From positions 1 to 64,000 of the forward strand of contig NW_027476675.1 of the NCBI RefSeq assembly GCF_051020955.1: DNA of 64,000 nt, in the 5' to 3' direction. Position numbers and translations under genes: made by a program. The notes beneath the pieces were generated by a model. That model was not told the origin of the DNA, did no database searches, and saw only the letters and a program-made list of their open reading frames with translations. Source of the DNA: Megalopta genalis (lineage: Eukaryota > Arthropoda > Insecta > Hymenoptera > Halictidae). Positions 26,429 to 39,612 of the stretch are shown here, piece by piece; positions within the stretch are counted from its first letter, which is position 1; each line of letters opens with the position of its first letter.

Positions 26429-27694
26429 TTTGAAGCTAACCCGTTTGATTCGCATGGATTTGATGATAAGCCTTCTACTTCGCATTGATTTGAAGCTAAA
26501 TCATGTGGTTCGCATGGATTGGAAGCAAACTCATTTGCTTCGCCTGCATTTGAAGCTATACCACTTATATCGCAATTATCTGAAGATTATTGATTTGTTT
26601 CTTATTAACTTGAAGCTAAGCCTTCTACTTCGCATTGATTTGAAGCTAAATCATGTGTTTCGCATGGATTTGAAGCTAACTCGTTTGTTTCGCATGCAGT
26701 TGAAGCTAAATCATGTATATCACAAGTATTTGAATCTAAACCATTTGTTTCGCATGGATTCGAAGTTCAGCCTTCTATTTCGCATCGATTTGAAGCTAAA
26801 TCATGTGTTTCACATGGATTTGAAGCAATCTCGTTTGTTTCGCATGGATTTGAAACTAAGCCTTCAACTTCGCGTTGACTTGATGCTAAATCATGTTTTT
26901 CGCTTGGATTTGAAGCTAACTCGTTTGTTTCGCATGCAGTTGAAGCTAAATCATGTATATCACAAGTATTTGGAGCTAAACCATTTGTTTCGCATGGATT
27001 CGAAGATCTGACTTCTGCTTCGCATTGATTTGAAGCTAAATCATGTGTTTCGCATGGATTTGAAGCTTACTCGTTTGTTTTGCATGCAGTTGAAGCTAAA
27101 TCATGTATATCGCAAGTGTTTGAAGCTAACCCGTTTGATTCGCATGGATTTGATGATAAGCCTTCTACTTCGCATTGATTTGAAGCTAAATCATGTGGTT
27201 CGCATGGATTGGAAGCAAACTCATTTGCTTCGCCTGCATTTGAAGCTATACCACTTATATCGCAATTATCTGAAGATTATTGATTTGTTTCTCATTAACT
27301 TGAAGCTAAGCCTTCTACTTCGCATTGATTTGAAGCTAAATCATGTGTTTCGCATGGATTTGAAGCTAACTCGTTCGTTTCGCCTGCATATGAAGCTAAA
27401 TCATGTATATCACAAGTATTTGAAGCTAAACCATTTGTTTCGCATGGATTCGGATATCAGACTTCTGCTTCGCATTGATTTGAATCTAAATCATGTGTTT
27501 CGCCTGGATTCGAAACAAACTCGTTTGTTTCGCATGCAGTTGAAGCTAAATGATGTATATCGCAAGTATTTGAATCTAAACCATTTGTTTTGCATGGATA
27601 CGAAGATAATCCTTCTACTTCGCATTGATTTGAATCTAAATCATGTTTTTCGCATGGATTTGATGCTAACTCGATTGTCTCGCATGCAGTTGAA
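26429..27694. repeat. 1.27 kb block, copy 2 (partner 23280-24545)
   Basis: Second copy at offset 3149 (105 monomers minus one base). At its right end it switches straight to the TATATCACCAGTATTTGGAG stretch otherwise found at ~18980 and ~22609. That makes a mosaic junction. Confidence 0.88.
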
Positions 27695-27863
27695 GCTAAA
27701 TCATGTATATCACCAGTATTTGGAGCTAAACCATTTGTTTCGCATGGATTTGAAACAACGCCTTCTACTTCGCATTGATTTGATGCTAAATAATTTGTTT
27801 CGCTTGGAATTGAAGCTAAGCCTTCTACTTCACGTCGATTTGACGTTAAATCATATTTTTCAC

Positions 27864-29078
27864 TGGATTTGAAGCTAACTCGTTTGTTTCGCATGCTGTT
27901 GAAGCTAAATCATGTATATCACAAGTATTTTAATCTGAACCGTTTGTTTCGCATGGATTCGAAGATCAGACTTCTGCTTCGCATTGATTTGAAGCTAAAT
28001 CATGTGTTTCGCATGGATTTGAAGCTTACTCGTTTGTTTTGCATGCAGTTGAAGCTAAATCATGTATATCACAAGTGTTTGAAGCTAACCCGTTTGATTC
28101 GCATGGATTTGATGATAAGCCTTCTACTTCGCATTGATTTGAAGCTAAATCATGTGGTTCGCATGGATTGGAAGCAAACTCATTTGCTTCGCCTGCATTT
28201 GAAGCTATACCACTTATATCGCAATTATCTGAAGATTATTGATTTGTTTCTTATTAACTTGAAGCTAAGCCTTCTACTTCGCATTGATTTGAAGCTAAAT
28301 CATGTGTTTCGCATGGATTTGAAGCTAACTCGTTTGTTTCGCATGCAGTTGAAGCTAAATCATGTATATCACAAGTATTTGAATCTAAAACATTTGTTTC
28401 GCATGGATTCGAAGATCAGCCTTCTGCATCGGATTGATTTGCAGCTAAATCATGTGTTTAGCATGGATTTGAAGCTAACTCGTTTGTGTCGCATGCTGTT
28501 GAAGCTAAATCATGTATATCACAAGCATTTTAATCTGAACCGTTTGTTTCGCATGAATTCGAAGATCAGACTTCTGCTTCGCATTGATTTGAAGCTAAAT
28601 CATGTGTTTCGCATGGATTTGAGGCTTACTCGTTTGTTTTGCATGCTGTTGAAGCTAAATCATGTATATCACAAGTGTTTGAAGCTAACCCGTTTGATTC
28701 GCATGGATTTGATGATAAGCCTTCTACTTCGCATTGATTTGAAGCTAAATCATGTGGTTCGCATGGATTGGAAGCAAACTCATTTGCTTCGCCTGCATTT
28801 GAAGCTATACCACTTATATCCCAATTATCTGAAGATTATTGATTTGTTTCTTATTAACTTGAAGCTAAGCCTTCTACTTCGCATTGAATTGAAGCTAAAT
28901 CATGTGTTTCGCATGGACTTGAAGCTAACTCGTTTGTTTCACAAGCAGTTGAAGCTAAATCATGTATATCACAAGTATTTGGAGCTAAACCATTTGTTTC
29001 GCAAGGATTTGAAACAACGCCTTCTACTTCGCATTGATTTGAAGCTAAATAATTTGTTTCGCTTGGATTTGAAGCTAA
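27864..29078. repeat. 1.21 kb block, copy 2 (partner 24956-26170)
   Basis: Second copy. It leaves the match near 29078, where GAAGCTAACTCGTTTGATTC replaces GAAGCTAAGACTTC. It abuts the 26429-27694 block almost directly, so this region is assembled from two pieces that lie in a similar order upstream. Confidence 0.9.
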
Positions 29079-29494
29079 CTCGTTTGATTCGCATGCAGTT
29101 GAAGCTAAATCATGTATATCACAAGTGTTTGAAGCTAACCCGTTTGATTCGCATGGATTTGATGATAAGCCTTCTACTTCGCATTGATTTGAAGCTAAAT
29201 CATGTGGTTCGCATGGATTGGAAGCAAACTCATTTGCTTCGCCTGCATTTGAAGCTATACCACTTATATCGCAATTATCTGAAGATTATTGATTTGTTTC
29301 TTATTAACTTGAAGCTAAGCCTTCTACTTCGCATTGATTTGAAGCTAAATCATGTGTTTCGCATGGATTTGAAGCTAACTCGTTTGTTTCGCATGCTGTT
29401 GAAGCTAAATCAAGTATATCACAAGTATTTGAAGCTAAACCGTTTGATTCGCATGGATTTGAAGCTAAGCCTTCTACCTCGCATTGATTTGTAG
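27869..29494 (+). other. Longest open frame on the + strand (541 codons); not called as a gene
   Basis: The frame reads through repeated decapeptides of the form LKLNHVFRMD, LKLTRLFRMQ, LKLNHVYHKY and LKLNHLFRMD. They are strongly basic and hydrophobic, with no signal peptide or recognisable domain. It begins at an ordinary repeat-borne ATG after the short CACTGGATTTG monomer. It ends where AAG becomes TAG in one monomer (GTAGCT). There is no promoter, splice or start context of its own. Most of the block is a copy of 24956-26170, where the same frame is differently interrupted. The openness follows from a 30 bp period and a stop-free consensus in this frame. Confidence 0.15.
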
Positions 29495-30804
29495 CTAAAT
29501 CATGTGTTTCGCATGGATTTAAAGCTAACTCGTTTGATTCGCATGCAGTTGAAGCTAAATCATGTATATCACAAGTGCGTGAGGCTAAACCAATTGTTTC
29601 GCATGGATTCGAAGATCAGCCTTCTGCTTCGGATTGATTTGCAGCTAAATCATGTGTTTAGCATGGATTTGAAGCTAACTCGTTTGTTTCCAATGCAGTT
29701 GAAGCTAAATCATGTATATCACAAGTATTTGGAGCTAAACCATTTGTTTCGCATGGATTCGAAGATCAGACTTCTGCTTCGCATTGATTTGAAGCTAAAT
29801 CATGTGTTTCGCATGGATTTGAAGCTTACTCGTTTGTTTTGCATGCAGTTGAAGCTAAATCATGTATATCGCAAGTGTTTGAAGCTAACCCGTTTGATTC
29901 GCATGGATTTGATGATAAGCCTTCTACTTCGCATTGATTTGAAGCTAAATCATGTGGTTCGCATGGATTGGAAGCAAACTCATTTGCTTCGCCTGCATTT
30001 GAAGCTATACCACTTATATCGCAATTATCTGAAGATTATTGATTTGTTTCTCATTAACTTGAAGCTAAGCCTTCTACTTCGCATTGATTTGAAGCTAAAT
30101 CATGTGTTTCGCATGGATTTGAAGCTAACTCGTTCGTTTCGCCTGCATTTGAAGCTAAATCATGTATATCACAAGTATTTGAAGCTAAACAATTTGTTTC
30201 GCAAGGATTCGAAGATCAGCCTTCTACTTCGCATTGATTTGCAGCTAAATCATGTGTTTAGCATGGATTTGAAGCTAACTCATTTGTTTCGCATGCAGTT
30301 GTAGCTAAATCATGTATATCACAAGTATTTCAATCTGAACCGTTTGATTAGCATGGATTCGAAGATCACCCTTATTCTTCGCATTGATTTGAAGTTAAAT
30401 CATGTGTTCCGCTTGGATTTTAAGCTAACTCGTTTGTATCACATGCAGTTGAAGGTAAATCATGTATATCACAAGTATTCGAAGCTAAACGGTTTGTTTC
30501 GCATGGATTTGAAGATAAGCCTTCTACTTCGCGTTGACTTGATGCTAAATTATGTTTTTCGCTTGGATTCGAAGCTAACACGTTTGTTTCGCATGCTGTT
30601 GAAGCTAAATCATGTATATCACAAGTATTTGAAGCTAAATAATCTCTTTCGTGTGGATTCAAAGATCAGCCTTCTACTTCGCATTGATTTGATGCTAAAT
30701 CATGTGTTTCGCATGGATTTGAAGCTAACTCGTTTGTTTCGCTTGCTGTTGAATGTAAATCATGTATATCACAAGTATTTGAAGCTAAACCATTTGTTTC
30801 GCAT

Positions 30805-30924
30805 GGATTCGAAGTTCAGCCTTCTATTTCGCATTGATTTGAAGCTAAATCATGTGTTTCGCATGGATTCGAAGTTCAGCCTTCTATTTCGCACCGATTT
30901 GAAGCTAAATCATGTGTTTCACAT
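30805..30924. repeat. 60 bp local duplication giving E-A-E-A order
   Basis: An E monomer with GGATTCGAAGTTCAGCC and TTCTATTTCGCA and the following A monomer occur twice in a row, with no B, C or D between them. The same irregularity appears 3445 bp downstream. It is a two-monomer slip inside the HOR. Confidence 0.85.
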
Positions 30925-32059
30925 GGATTTGAAGCAATCTCGTTTGTTTCGCATGGATTTGAAACTAAGCCATCAACTTCGCGTTGACTTGATGCTAAAT
31001 CATGTTTTTCGCTTGGATTTGAAGCTAACTCGTTTGTTTCGCATGCTGTTGAAGCTAAATCATGTATATCACAAGTGTTTGAAGCTAAACCATTTGTTTC
31101 GCATGGATTCGAAGATAACCCTTCTACTTCGCATTGATTTGAAGCTAAATCGTGTGTTTCGCATGGATTTGAAGCTAGCTCGTTTGTTTCGCATGCAGTT
31201 GAAGCTAAATCATGTATATCACAAGTATTTGAAGCTAAACCATTTTATTCCCATGGATTTGAAGCTATGCCTTCTACTTCGCATTGATTTGATGTTAAAT
31301 CATATGTTTCGCATGGATGTGAAGCTATCTCGTTTGTTTCGCATGCAGTTGAATATAAATCAAGTATATCACAAGTATTTGAAGCTAAACCGTTTGATTC
31401 GCATGGATTTGAAGCCAAGCCTTCTACCTCGCATTGATTTGAAGCTAAATAATATGTTTCGCTTGGATTTTAAGCTAACTCGTTTGTTCGACATGCAGTT
31501 GAAGTTAAATCATGAATATCACGAGTATTTGAAGCTAAACCATTCGTTTCGCAAGGATTTGAAGCTAAGGCTTCTACTTCGCATTGAGTTGAATGCAAAT
31601 CATGTGTTTCGCTTGGATTTGAAGCTAAGCCTTCTACTTCCAATTGATTTGAAGCTAACCATATGTTTCTCATGTATTTGAAGCTAAGCCTTCTACTTCG
31701 CATTGATTTGAAGCTAAATCATGTGTTTCGCATGGATTTGAAGCTAACTCGTTTGTTTCGCATGCAGTTGAAGCTAAATCGTGTATATCACAAGTATTTG
31801 GAGCTAAACCATTTGTTTCGCATCGATTTGAAACAACGCCTTCTACTTCGCATTGATTTGAAGCTAAATAATTTGTTTCGCTTGGATTTGAAGCTAAGCC
31901 TTCTACTTCACGTCGATTTGACGTTAAATCATATTTTTCACTGGATTTGAAGCTAACTCGTTTGTTTCGCATGCTGTTGAAGCTAAATCATGTATATCAC
32001 AAGTATTTTAATCTGAACCGTTTGTTACGCATGGATTCGAAGATCAGACTACTGCTTCG

Positions 32060-32695
32060 CATTGATTTGAAGCTAAATCATGTGTTTCGCATGGATTTGA
32101 AGCTTACTCGTTTGTTTTGCATGCAGTTGAAGCTAAATCATGTATATCAAAGTGTTTGAAGCTAACCCGTTTGATTCGCATGGATTTGATGATAAGCCTT
32201 CTACTTCGCATTGATTTGAAGCTAAATCATGTGGTTCGCATGGATTGGACGCAATCTCATTTGCTTCGCCTGCATTTGAAGCTATACCACTTATATCGCA
32301 ATTATCTGAAGATTATTGATTTGTTTCTCATTAACTTGAAGCTAAGCCTTCTACTTCGCATTGATTTGAAGCTAAATCATGTGTTTCGCATGGATTTGAA
32401 GCTTACTCGTTTGTTTTGCATGCAGTTGAAGCTAAATCATGTATATCAAAGTGTTTGAAGCTAACCCGTTTGATTCGCATGGATTTGATGATAAGCCTTC
32501 TACTTCGCATTGATTTGAAGCTAAATCATGTGGTTCGCATGGATTGGACGCAATCTCATTTGCTTCGCCTGCATTTGAAGCTATACCACTTATATCGCAA
32601 TTATCTGAAGATTATTGATTTGTTTCTCATTAACTTGAAGCTAAGCCTTCTACTTCGCATTGATTTGAAGCTAAATCATGTGTTTCGCATGGATT
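32060..32695. repeat. 299 bp tandem duplication carrying a one-base deletion (repeated at 35505-36140)
   Basis: The C monomer normally reads TATATCACAAGTG. At 32143 and 32442 it reads TATATCAAAGTG, a one-base loss. The two lie 299 bp apart (two HORs minus one base), showing that the deletion came first and was then duplicated. The same pair is present at 35588 and 35887. Confidence 0.92.
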
Positions 32696-33574
32696 TGAAG
32701 CTAACTCGTTCGTTTCGCCTGCATATGAAGCTAAATCATGTATATCACAAGTATTTGAAGCTAAACCATTTGTTTCGCATGGATTCGGATATCAGACTTC
32801 TGCTTCGCATTGATTTGAAGCTAAATCATGTGTTTTGCATGGATTTGAAGCTTACTCGTTTGTTTTGCATGCAGTTGAAGCAAAATCATGTATATCACAA
32901 GTGTTTGAAGCTAAACCATTTGTTTTGCATGGATTCGAAGATCACCCTTCTTCTTCGCACTGATTTGTAGCTAAATCATGTGTTTAGCATGGATTTGAAG
33001 CTAACTCGTTTGTTTCGCATGCAGTTGACGCTAAATTATGTATATCACAAGTATTTGAAGCTAAACAATTTGTTGCGCATGGATTTGAAACAACGCCTTC
33101 TACTTCGCATTGATTTGAAGCTAAATAATATTTTTCGCTTGGATTTTAAGCTAACTCGTTTGTTTGACATGCAGTTGAAGTTAAATCATGAATATCACAA
33201 GTATTTGAAGCTAAACCAATCGTTTCGCAAGGATTTGAAGCTAAGGCTTCTACTTCGCATTGAGTTGAATGCAAATCATGTGTTTAGCTTGGATTTGACG
33301 CTAAGCCTTCTACTTCCAATTGATTTGAAGCTAACCATATGTTTCTCATGTATTTGAAGCTAAGCCTTCTACTTCGCATTGATTTGAAGCTAAATCACGT
33401 GTTTCGCATGGATTGGAAGCAAACTCATTTGCTTCGCCTGCATTTGAAGCTATACCACTTATATCGCAATTATCTGAAGATTATTGACTTGTTTCTTATT
33501 AACTTGTAGCTAAGCCTTCTACTTCGCATTGATTTGAAGCTAAATCATGTGTTTCCCATGGATTCGAAACTAAC

Positions 33575-36500
33575 TCGTTCGTTTCGCCTGCATTTGAAGC
33601 TAAATCATGTATATCACAAGTATTTGAAGCTAAACAATTTGTTTCGCAAGGATTCGAAGATCAGCCTTCTACTTCGCATTGATTTGCAGCTAAATCATGT
33701 GTTTAGCATGGATTTGAAGCTAACTCATTTGTTTCGCATGCAGTTGTAGCTAAATCATGTATATCACAAGTATTTCAATCTGAACCGTTTGATTAGCATG
33801 GATTCGAAGATCACCCTTATTCTTCGCATTGATTTGAAGTTAAATCATGTGTTCCGCTTGGATTTTAAGCTAACTCGTTTGTATCACATGCAGTTGAAGG
33901 TAAATCATGTATATCACAAGTATTCGAAGCTAAACGGTTTGTTTCGCATGGATTTGAAGATAAGCCTTCTACTTCGCGTTGACTTGATGCTAAATTATGT
34001 TTTTCGCTTGGATTCGAAGCTAACACGTTTGTTTCGCATGCTGTTGAAGCTAAATCATGTATATCACAAGTATTTGAAGCTAAATAATCTCTTTCGTGTG
34101 GATTCAAAGATCAGCCTTCTACTTCGCATTGATTTGATGCTAAATCATGTGTTTCGCATGGATTTGAAGCTAACTCGTTTGTTTCGCTTGCTGTTGAATG
34201 TAAATCATGTATATCACAAGTATTTGAAGCTAAACCATTTGTTTCGCATGGATTCGAAGTTCAGCCTTCTATTTCGCATTGATTTGAAGCTAAATCATGT
34301 GTTTCGCATGGATTCGAAGTTCAGCCTTCTATTTCGCACCGATTTGAAGCTAAATCATGTGTTTCACATGGATTTGAAGCAATCTCGTTTGTTTCGCATG
34401 GATTTGAAACTAAGCCATCAACTTCGCGTTGACTTGATGCTAAATCATGTTTTTCGCTTGGATTTGAAGCTAACTCGTTTGTTTCGCATGCTGTTGAAGC
34501 TAAATCATGTATATCACAAGTGTTTGAAGCTAAACCATTTGTTTCGCATGGATTCGAAGATAACCCTTCTACTTCGCATTGATTTGAAGCTAAATCGTGT
34601 GTTTCGCATGGATTTGAAGCTAGCTCGTTTGTTTCGCATGCAGTTGAAGCTAAATCATGTATATCACAAGTATTTGAAGCTAAACCATTTTATTCCCATG
34701 GATTTGAAGCTATGCCTTCTACTTCGCATTGATTTGATGTTAAATCATATGTTTCGCATGGATGTGAAGCTATCTCGTTTGTTTCGCATGCACTTGAATA
34801 TAAATCAAGTATATCACAAGTATTTGAAGCTAAACCGTTTGATTCGCATGGATTTGAAGCCAAGCCTTCTACCTCGCATTGATTTGAAGCTAAATAATAT
34901 GTTTCGCTTGGATTTTAAGCTAACTCGTTTGTTCGACATGCAGTTGAAGTTAAATCATGAATATCACGAGTATTTGAAGCTAAACCATTCGTTTCGCAAG
35001 GATTTGAAGCTAAGGCTTCTACTTCGCATTGAGTTGAATGCAAATCATGTGTTTCGCTTGGATTTGAAGCTAAGCCTTCTACTTCCAATTGATTTGAAGC
35101 TAACCATATGTTTCTCATGTATTTGAAGCTAAGCCTTCTACTTCGCATTGATTTGAAGCTAAATCATGTGTTTCGCATGGATTTGAAGCTAACTCGTTTG
35201 TTTCGCATGCAGTTGAAGCTAAATCGTGTATATCACAAGTATTTGGAGCTAAACCATTTGTTTCGCATCGATTTGAAACAACGCCTTCTACTTCGCATTG
35301 ATTTGAAGCTAAATAATTTGTTTCGCTTGGATTTGAAGCTAAGCCTTCTACTTCACGTCGATTTGACGTTAAATCATATTTTTCACTGGATTTGAAGCTA
35401 ACTCGTTTGTTTCGCATGCTGTTGAAGCTAAATCATGTATATCACAAGTATTTTAATCTGAACCGTTTGTTACGCATGGATTCGAAGATCAGACTACTGC
35501 TTCGCATTGATTTGAAGCTAAATCATGTGTTTCGCATGGATTTGAAGCTTACTCGTTTGTTTTGCATGCAGTTGAAGCTAAATCATGTATATCAAAGTGT
35601 TTGAAGCTAACCCGTTTGATTCGCATGGATTTGATGATAAGCCTTCTACTTCGCATTGATTTGAAGCTAAATCATGTGGTTCGCATGGATTGGACGCAAT
35701 CTCATTTGCTTCGCCTGCATTTGAAGCTATACCACTTATATCGCAATTATCTGAAGATTATTGATTTGTTTCTCATTAACTTGAAGCTAAGCCTTCTACT
35801 TCGCATTGATTTGAAGCTAAATCATGTGTTTCGCATGGATTTGAAGCTTACTCGTTTGTTTTGCATGCAGTTGAAGCTAAATCATGTATATCAAAGTGTT
35901 TGAAGCTAACCCGTTTGATTCGCATGGATTTGATGATAAGCCTTCTACTTCGCATTGATTTGAAGCTAAATCATGTGGTTCGCATGGATTGGACGCAATC
36001 TCATTTGCTTCGCCTGCATTTGAAGCTATACCACTTATATCGCAATTATCTGAAGATTATTGATTTGTTTCTCATTAACTTGAAGCTAAGCCTTCTACTT
36101 CGCATTGATTTGAAGCTAAATCATGTGTTTCGCATGGATTTGAAGCTAACTCGTTCGTTTCGCCTGCATATGAAGCTAAATCATGTATATCACAAGTATT
36201 TGAAGCTAAACCATTTGTTTCGCATGGATTCGGATATCAGACTTCTGCTTCGCATTGATTTGAAGCTAAATCATGTGTTTTGCATGGATTTGAAGCTTAC
36301 TCGTTTGTTTTGCATGCAGTTGAAGCAAAATCATGTATATCACAAGTGTTTGAAGCTAAACCATTTGTTTTGCATGGATTCGAAGATCACCCTTCTTCTT
36401 CGCACTGATTTGTAGCTAAATCATGTGTTTAGCATGGATTTGAAGCTAACTCGTTTGTTTCGCATGCAGTTGAAGCTAAATTATGTATATCACAAGTATT

Positions 36501-36842
36501 TGAAGCTAAACAATTTGTTGCGCATGGATTTGAAACAACGCCTTCTACTTCGCATTGATTTGAAGCTAAATAATATGTTTCGCTTGGATTTTAAGCTAAC
36601 TCGTTTGTTTGACATGCAGTTGAAGTTAAATCATGAATATCACAAGTATTTGAAGCTAAACCAATCGTTTCGCAAGGATTTGAAGCTAAGGCTTCTACTT
36701 CGCATTGAGTTGAATGCAAATCATGTGTTTAGCTTGGATTTGACGCTAAGCCTTCTACTTCCAATTGATTTGAAGCTAACCATATGTTTCTCATGTATTT
36801 GAAGCTAAGCCTTCTACTTCGCATTGATTTGAAGCTAAATCA
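33575..36842. repeat. 3.27 kb core duplication, copy 2 (partner 30130-33397)
   Basis: Second copy, separated from the first by only ~180 bp. It includes the E-A-E-A irregularity (about 34250-34340) and the one-base-deleted C monomers at 35588 and 35887, all inherited unchanged. The right limit is where the partner switches to CACGTGTTTCGC. Confidence 0.93.
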
Positions 36843-39059
36843 TGTGTTTCGCATGGATTTGAAGCTAACTCGTTAGTTTTGCATGCTGTTGAATCGAAAT
36901 CATGTATATCACAAGTATTTGAAGCTAAACCATTTGTTTCGCAAGGATTCGAAGATCAGCCTTCTACTTCGCATTGATTTGAAGCTAAATCATGTGTTTC
37001 GCTTGGACTTCAAGCTAACTCGTTTGTTTCGCCTGCATTTGAAGCTATATGATGTATATCACAAGCATTTGAATCTGAACCATTTGATTCCTATGAATAG
37101 TACGCTAAACCATGTCTTTCGAATGAATTTGAAGCTAAATCATGTGTTTTGAATGGATTTGAAGCTAACTCGTTTGCGTCGCTCGTATTTGAAGCTAAAT
37201 CATGCATATCACATATAATTGAAGCTAAACCATCTGTTTCGTGTGGGTTCGAAGGTAAGCCTTCTACTTCACATTCATTTGAAGCTAAATCATGTGTTTC
37301 GCATGGATTTGATGCTGACTCGTTTGTTTCGCCTGCATTTGAAGCTATATCTTGTATATCACAATTATTTGAAGCTGAACCATTTGTTTCACATACATTT
37401 GAAGCTAAGCCTTCTACTTCACATTGATTGGAAGTTAAATCATGTGTTTCGCATGGATTTGAAGCTAACTCGTTTGTTTCTCTTGTTGTTGAATGTAAAT
37501 CATGTATATCACAAGTGATTTAAGCTAAACCATTTGTTTCGCATGCATTCGAAGCTAAGCCTTTTATTTCGCATTGATTTGATAATAAGTCATGTGTTTC
37601 GCATGGATTTGTAGCTAACTCGTTTGTTTCGCTTGCTGTTGAAGCTAAATCAAGTATGTCACAAGTATTTGAAGCTAACCCATTTGTTTCGCATGGATTC
37701 GATGATCAGCCATCTACTTCACAATTCAATTGAAGCTAAATCATGTGTTTCGCATGGATTTGAAGCTGACTCGTTTGTTTCGCCTGCATTTGAAGCTATA
37801 TCATGTATATCACAAGTGTTTGAAGCTAAACCATTCGTTTCGCTGGATTTGAGCTAAGCCTTCTACTTCGCATTGATTTGAATCTAAATCATGTGTTTCG
37901 CTTGGATTTGAAGCTAACTCGTTCGTTATGCATACAGTTGAAGCAAAATCACGCATATCACAAGTATTTGAAGCTGAACCATTTGTTTCACATACATTTG
38001 AAGCTAAGCCTTCTACTTCACAATGATTTGAAGCTAAATCATGTGTTTCGCTTGGATCTAAAGCTAACTCGTTTGTTTCGCATGCAGTTGAAACTAAATC
38101 ATGTATATCACAAGTATTTGAATCTAAACCATTTGTTTCGCATGGATTCGTAGTTAAGCCTTCTACTTCGCATCGATTTGGAGCTAAATCATGTTTTTCG
38201 CATGATTTTTGAAGCTAACTCGTTTGTTTCGCATGCAGTTGAAGCTAAATCATGTATATCACAAGTGTGTGAAGCTAAACCAATTGTATCGCATGGATTC
38301 GAAGATAACCCTTCTACTTCGCATTGATTTGAAGTTAAGTCATGTGCTTCCCCTGGATTTGAAGCTCTCTCGTTTGTCTCTCATGCAGTTGAAGCTAAAT
38401 CCTGTACATCACAAATATTTGAAGCTAAAACATTTGATTCGCATGGATTTGAAACTCGGCATTCTACTTCGCATTAATTTGAAGCTAAATCATGTGTTCC
38501 GTATGGATTTGAAGCTAACTCGTTTGTTTCGCATGCAGTTGAAGCTAAATTATGTATATCACAAGCATTTGAAGCTAAACCATTTGTTTCGCATGGATAT
38601 GAAACCACTCCTTCTACTTCGCATTGATTTGAGGCTAAATAATTTGTTTCGCTTGGATTTTAAGCTAACTCGTTTGTTTCACATGCAGTTGAAGTTAAAT
38701 CATGAATATCACAAGTATTTGAAGCTAAACGAATTGTTTCGCATGGATTTGAAGATAATCCTCCTACTTCGCATTGATTTGATGCTAAATCATGTCTTTC
38801 GCACGGAGTTGAAGCCAACCCGTTTGTTTAGCTTGCTGTTGAAGCTAATTCATGTATATCACAAGTATTTGAAGCTAAACCATTTGTTTCGCATGGATTC
38901 GAAGATCAGCATTGTACTACGCATTGATATGAAGTTAAATCATTTGTTTCGCATGGATTTGAAGCAATCTCGTTTGTTTCGCATGCAGATGAAGTTAAAT
39001 CATGTATACCACAAATATTTGAATGTAAAGTATTTGTTTCGCATGGATTTGAAGCTAAG

Positions 39060-39612
39060 CCTTCTACTTCGCAATTGATTTGAGGCTAAATCACGCGTTT
39101 CGCTTGCATTTGAAACTAACTCGTTTTTTTCGCATGCAGTTGAAGCTAGATCATGTATATCACAGGTCTTTGAAGCTAAACCATTTGTTTCGCATGGATT
39201 CGAAGATAACCCTTCTACTTCGCATTGATTTGATGCTAAATCATGTGTATCGCATGGATTTGAAGCTAACTCGTTTGTTTCGCATGCAGTTGAAGCTAAA
39301 TCATGTATATCACAAGTGTTTGAAGCTAAACCATTTGTTTTGCATGGATTTGAAGATAATCCTTCTACTTCGCATTGATTTGAAGCTAAATCATGTGTTT
39401 CGCTTGGATTTGAAGCTAACTCGTTTGTTTCGCACGCACTTGAATCTAAATCAAGTATATCACAAGTATTTGAAGCTAAACCGTTTGATTCGCATGGATT
39501 TGAAGCTAAGCCTTCTAGTTCGCATTGATTTGAAGATAAATCAAGTGTGTCGCTTGGATTTGAAGCTCAGCCTTCTACTTCGCATTGGTTTGAAGCTAAA
39601 TAATGTGTTTCG
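39060..39612. repeat. 0.55 kb block, copy 1 (partner 42060-42612, offset exactly 3000)
   Basis: Begins with the one-base insertion CGCAATTGATTTGAGGC and CACGCGTTTCGC, and runs through GGTCTTTGAAGC and CGCACGCACTTGAATC. The same sequence recurs exactly 3000 bp (20 HORs) later, with one visible two-base change near the start (CTTGCATTTGAAAC versus CTTGGATTTGAAGC). Confidence 0.88.

Larger units (their letters stand above)
30130..33397. repeat. 3.27 kb core duplication, copy 1 (partner 33575-36842, offset 3445)
   Basis: Near-identical to the next 3.27 kb. Differences noted by eye: GCAGTTGAATATAAATC at ~31346 versus GCACTTGAATATAAATC; GTTGACGCT at ~33025 versus GTTGAAGCT; and ATAATATTTTTCG at ~33126 versus ATAATATGTTTCG. 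Both copies hold the nested 299 bp duplication, so that event came first. Confidence 0.93.
18059..36135. repeat. Dispersed variant triplet with marker monomer TTATCTGAAGATTATTGA (17 copies here, one more at 57193)
   Basis: A C-like monomer with CTATACCACTTATATCGC, then the marker monomer, then a monomer starting TAACTTGAAGCTAAGCC always travel together in place of C-D-E. Marker starts: 18089, 23127, 23427, 24117, 25317, 25917, 26576, 27266, 28225, 28825, 29275, 30025, 32302, 32601, 33470, 35747 and 36046, plus a variant (TCATCTGAAG) at 57193. The preceding monomers carry ATGTGGTTCGC and GGATTGGAAGCAAAC (GGACGCAATC at 32302, 32601, 35747 and 36046). Apparent precursors with TTATCTGAAGATAAATC or TTATCCGAATATAAATC occur only in the flanks. 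Confidence 0.9.

Noticed and set aside
37680..37860. Possible unique insertion around CACAATTCAATTGAAGC and CGCTGGATTTGAGC
   Set aside because: Both are ordinary monomers with small insertions or deletions. The surrounding heads and tails align to the A-E classes without leftover sequence.
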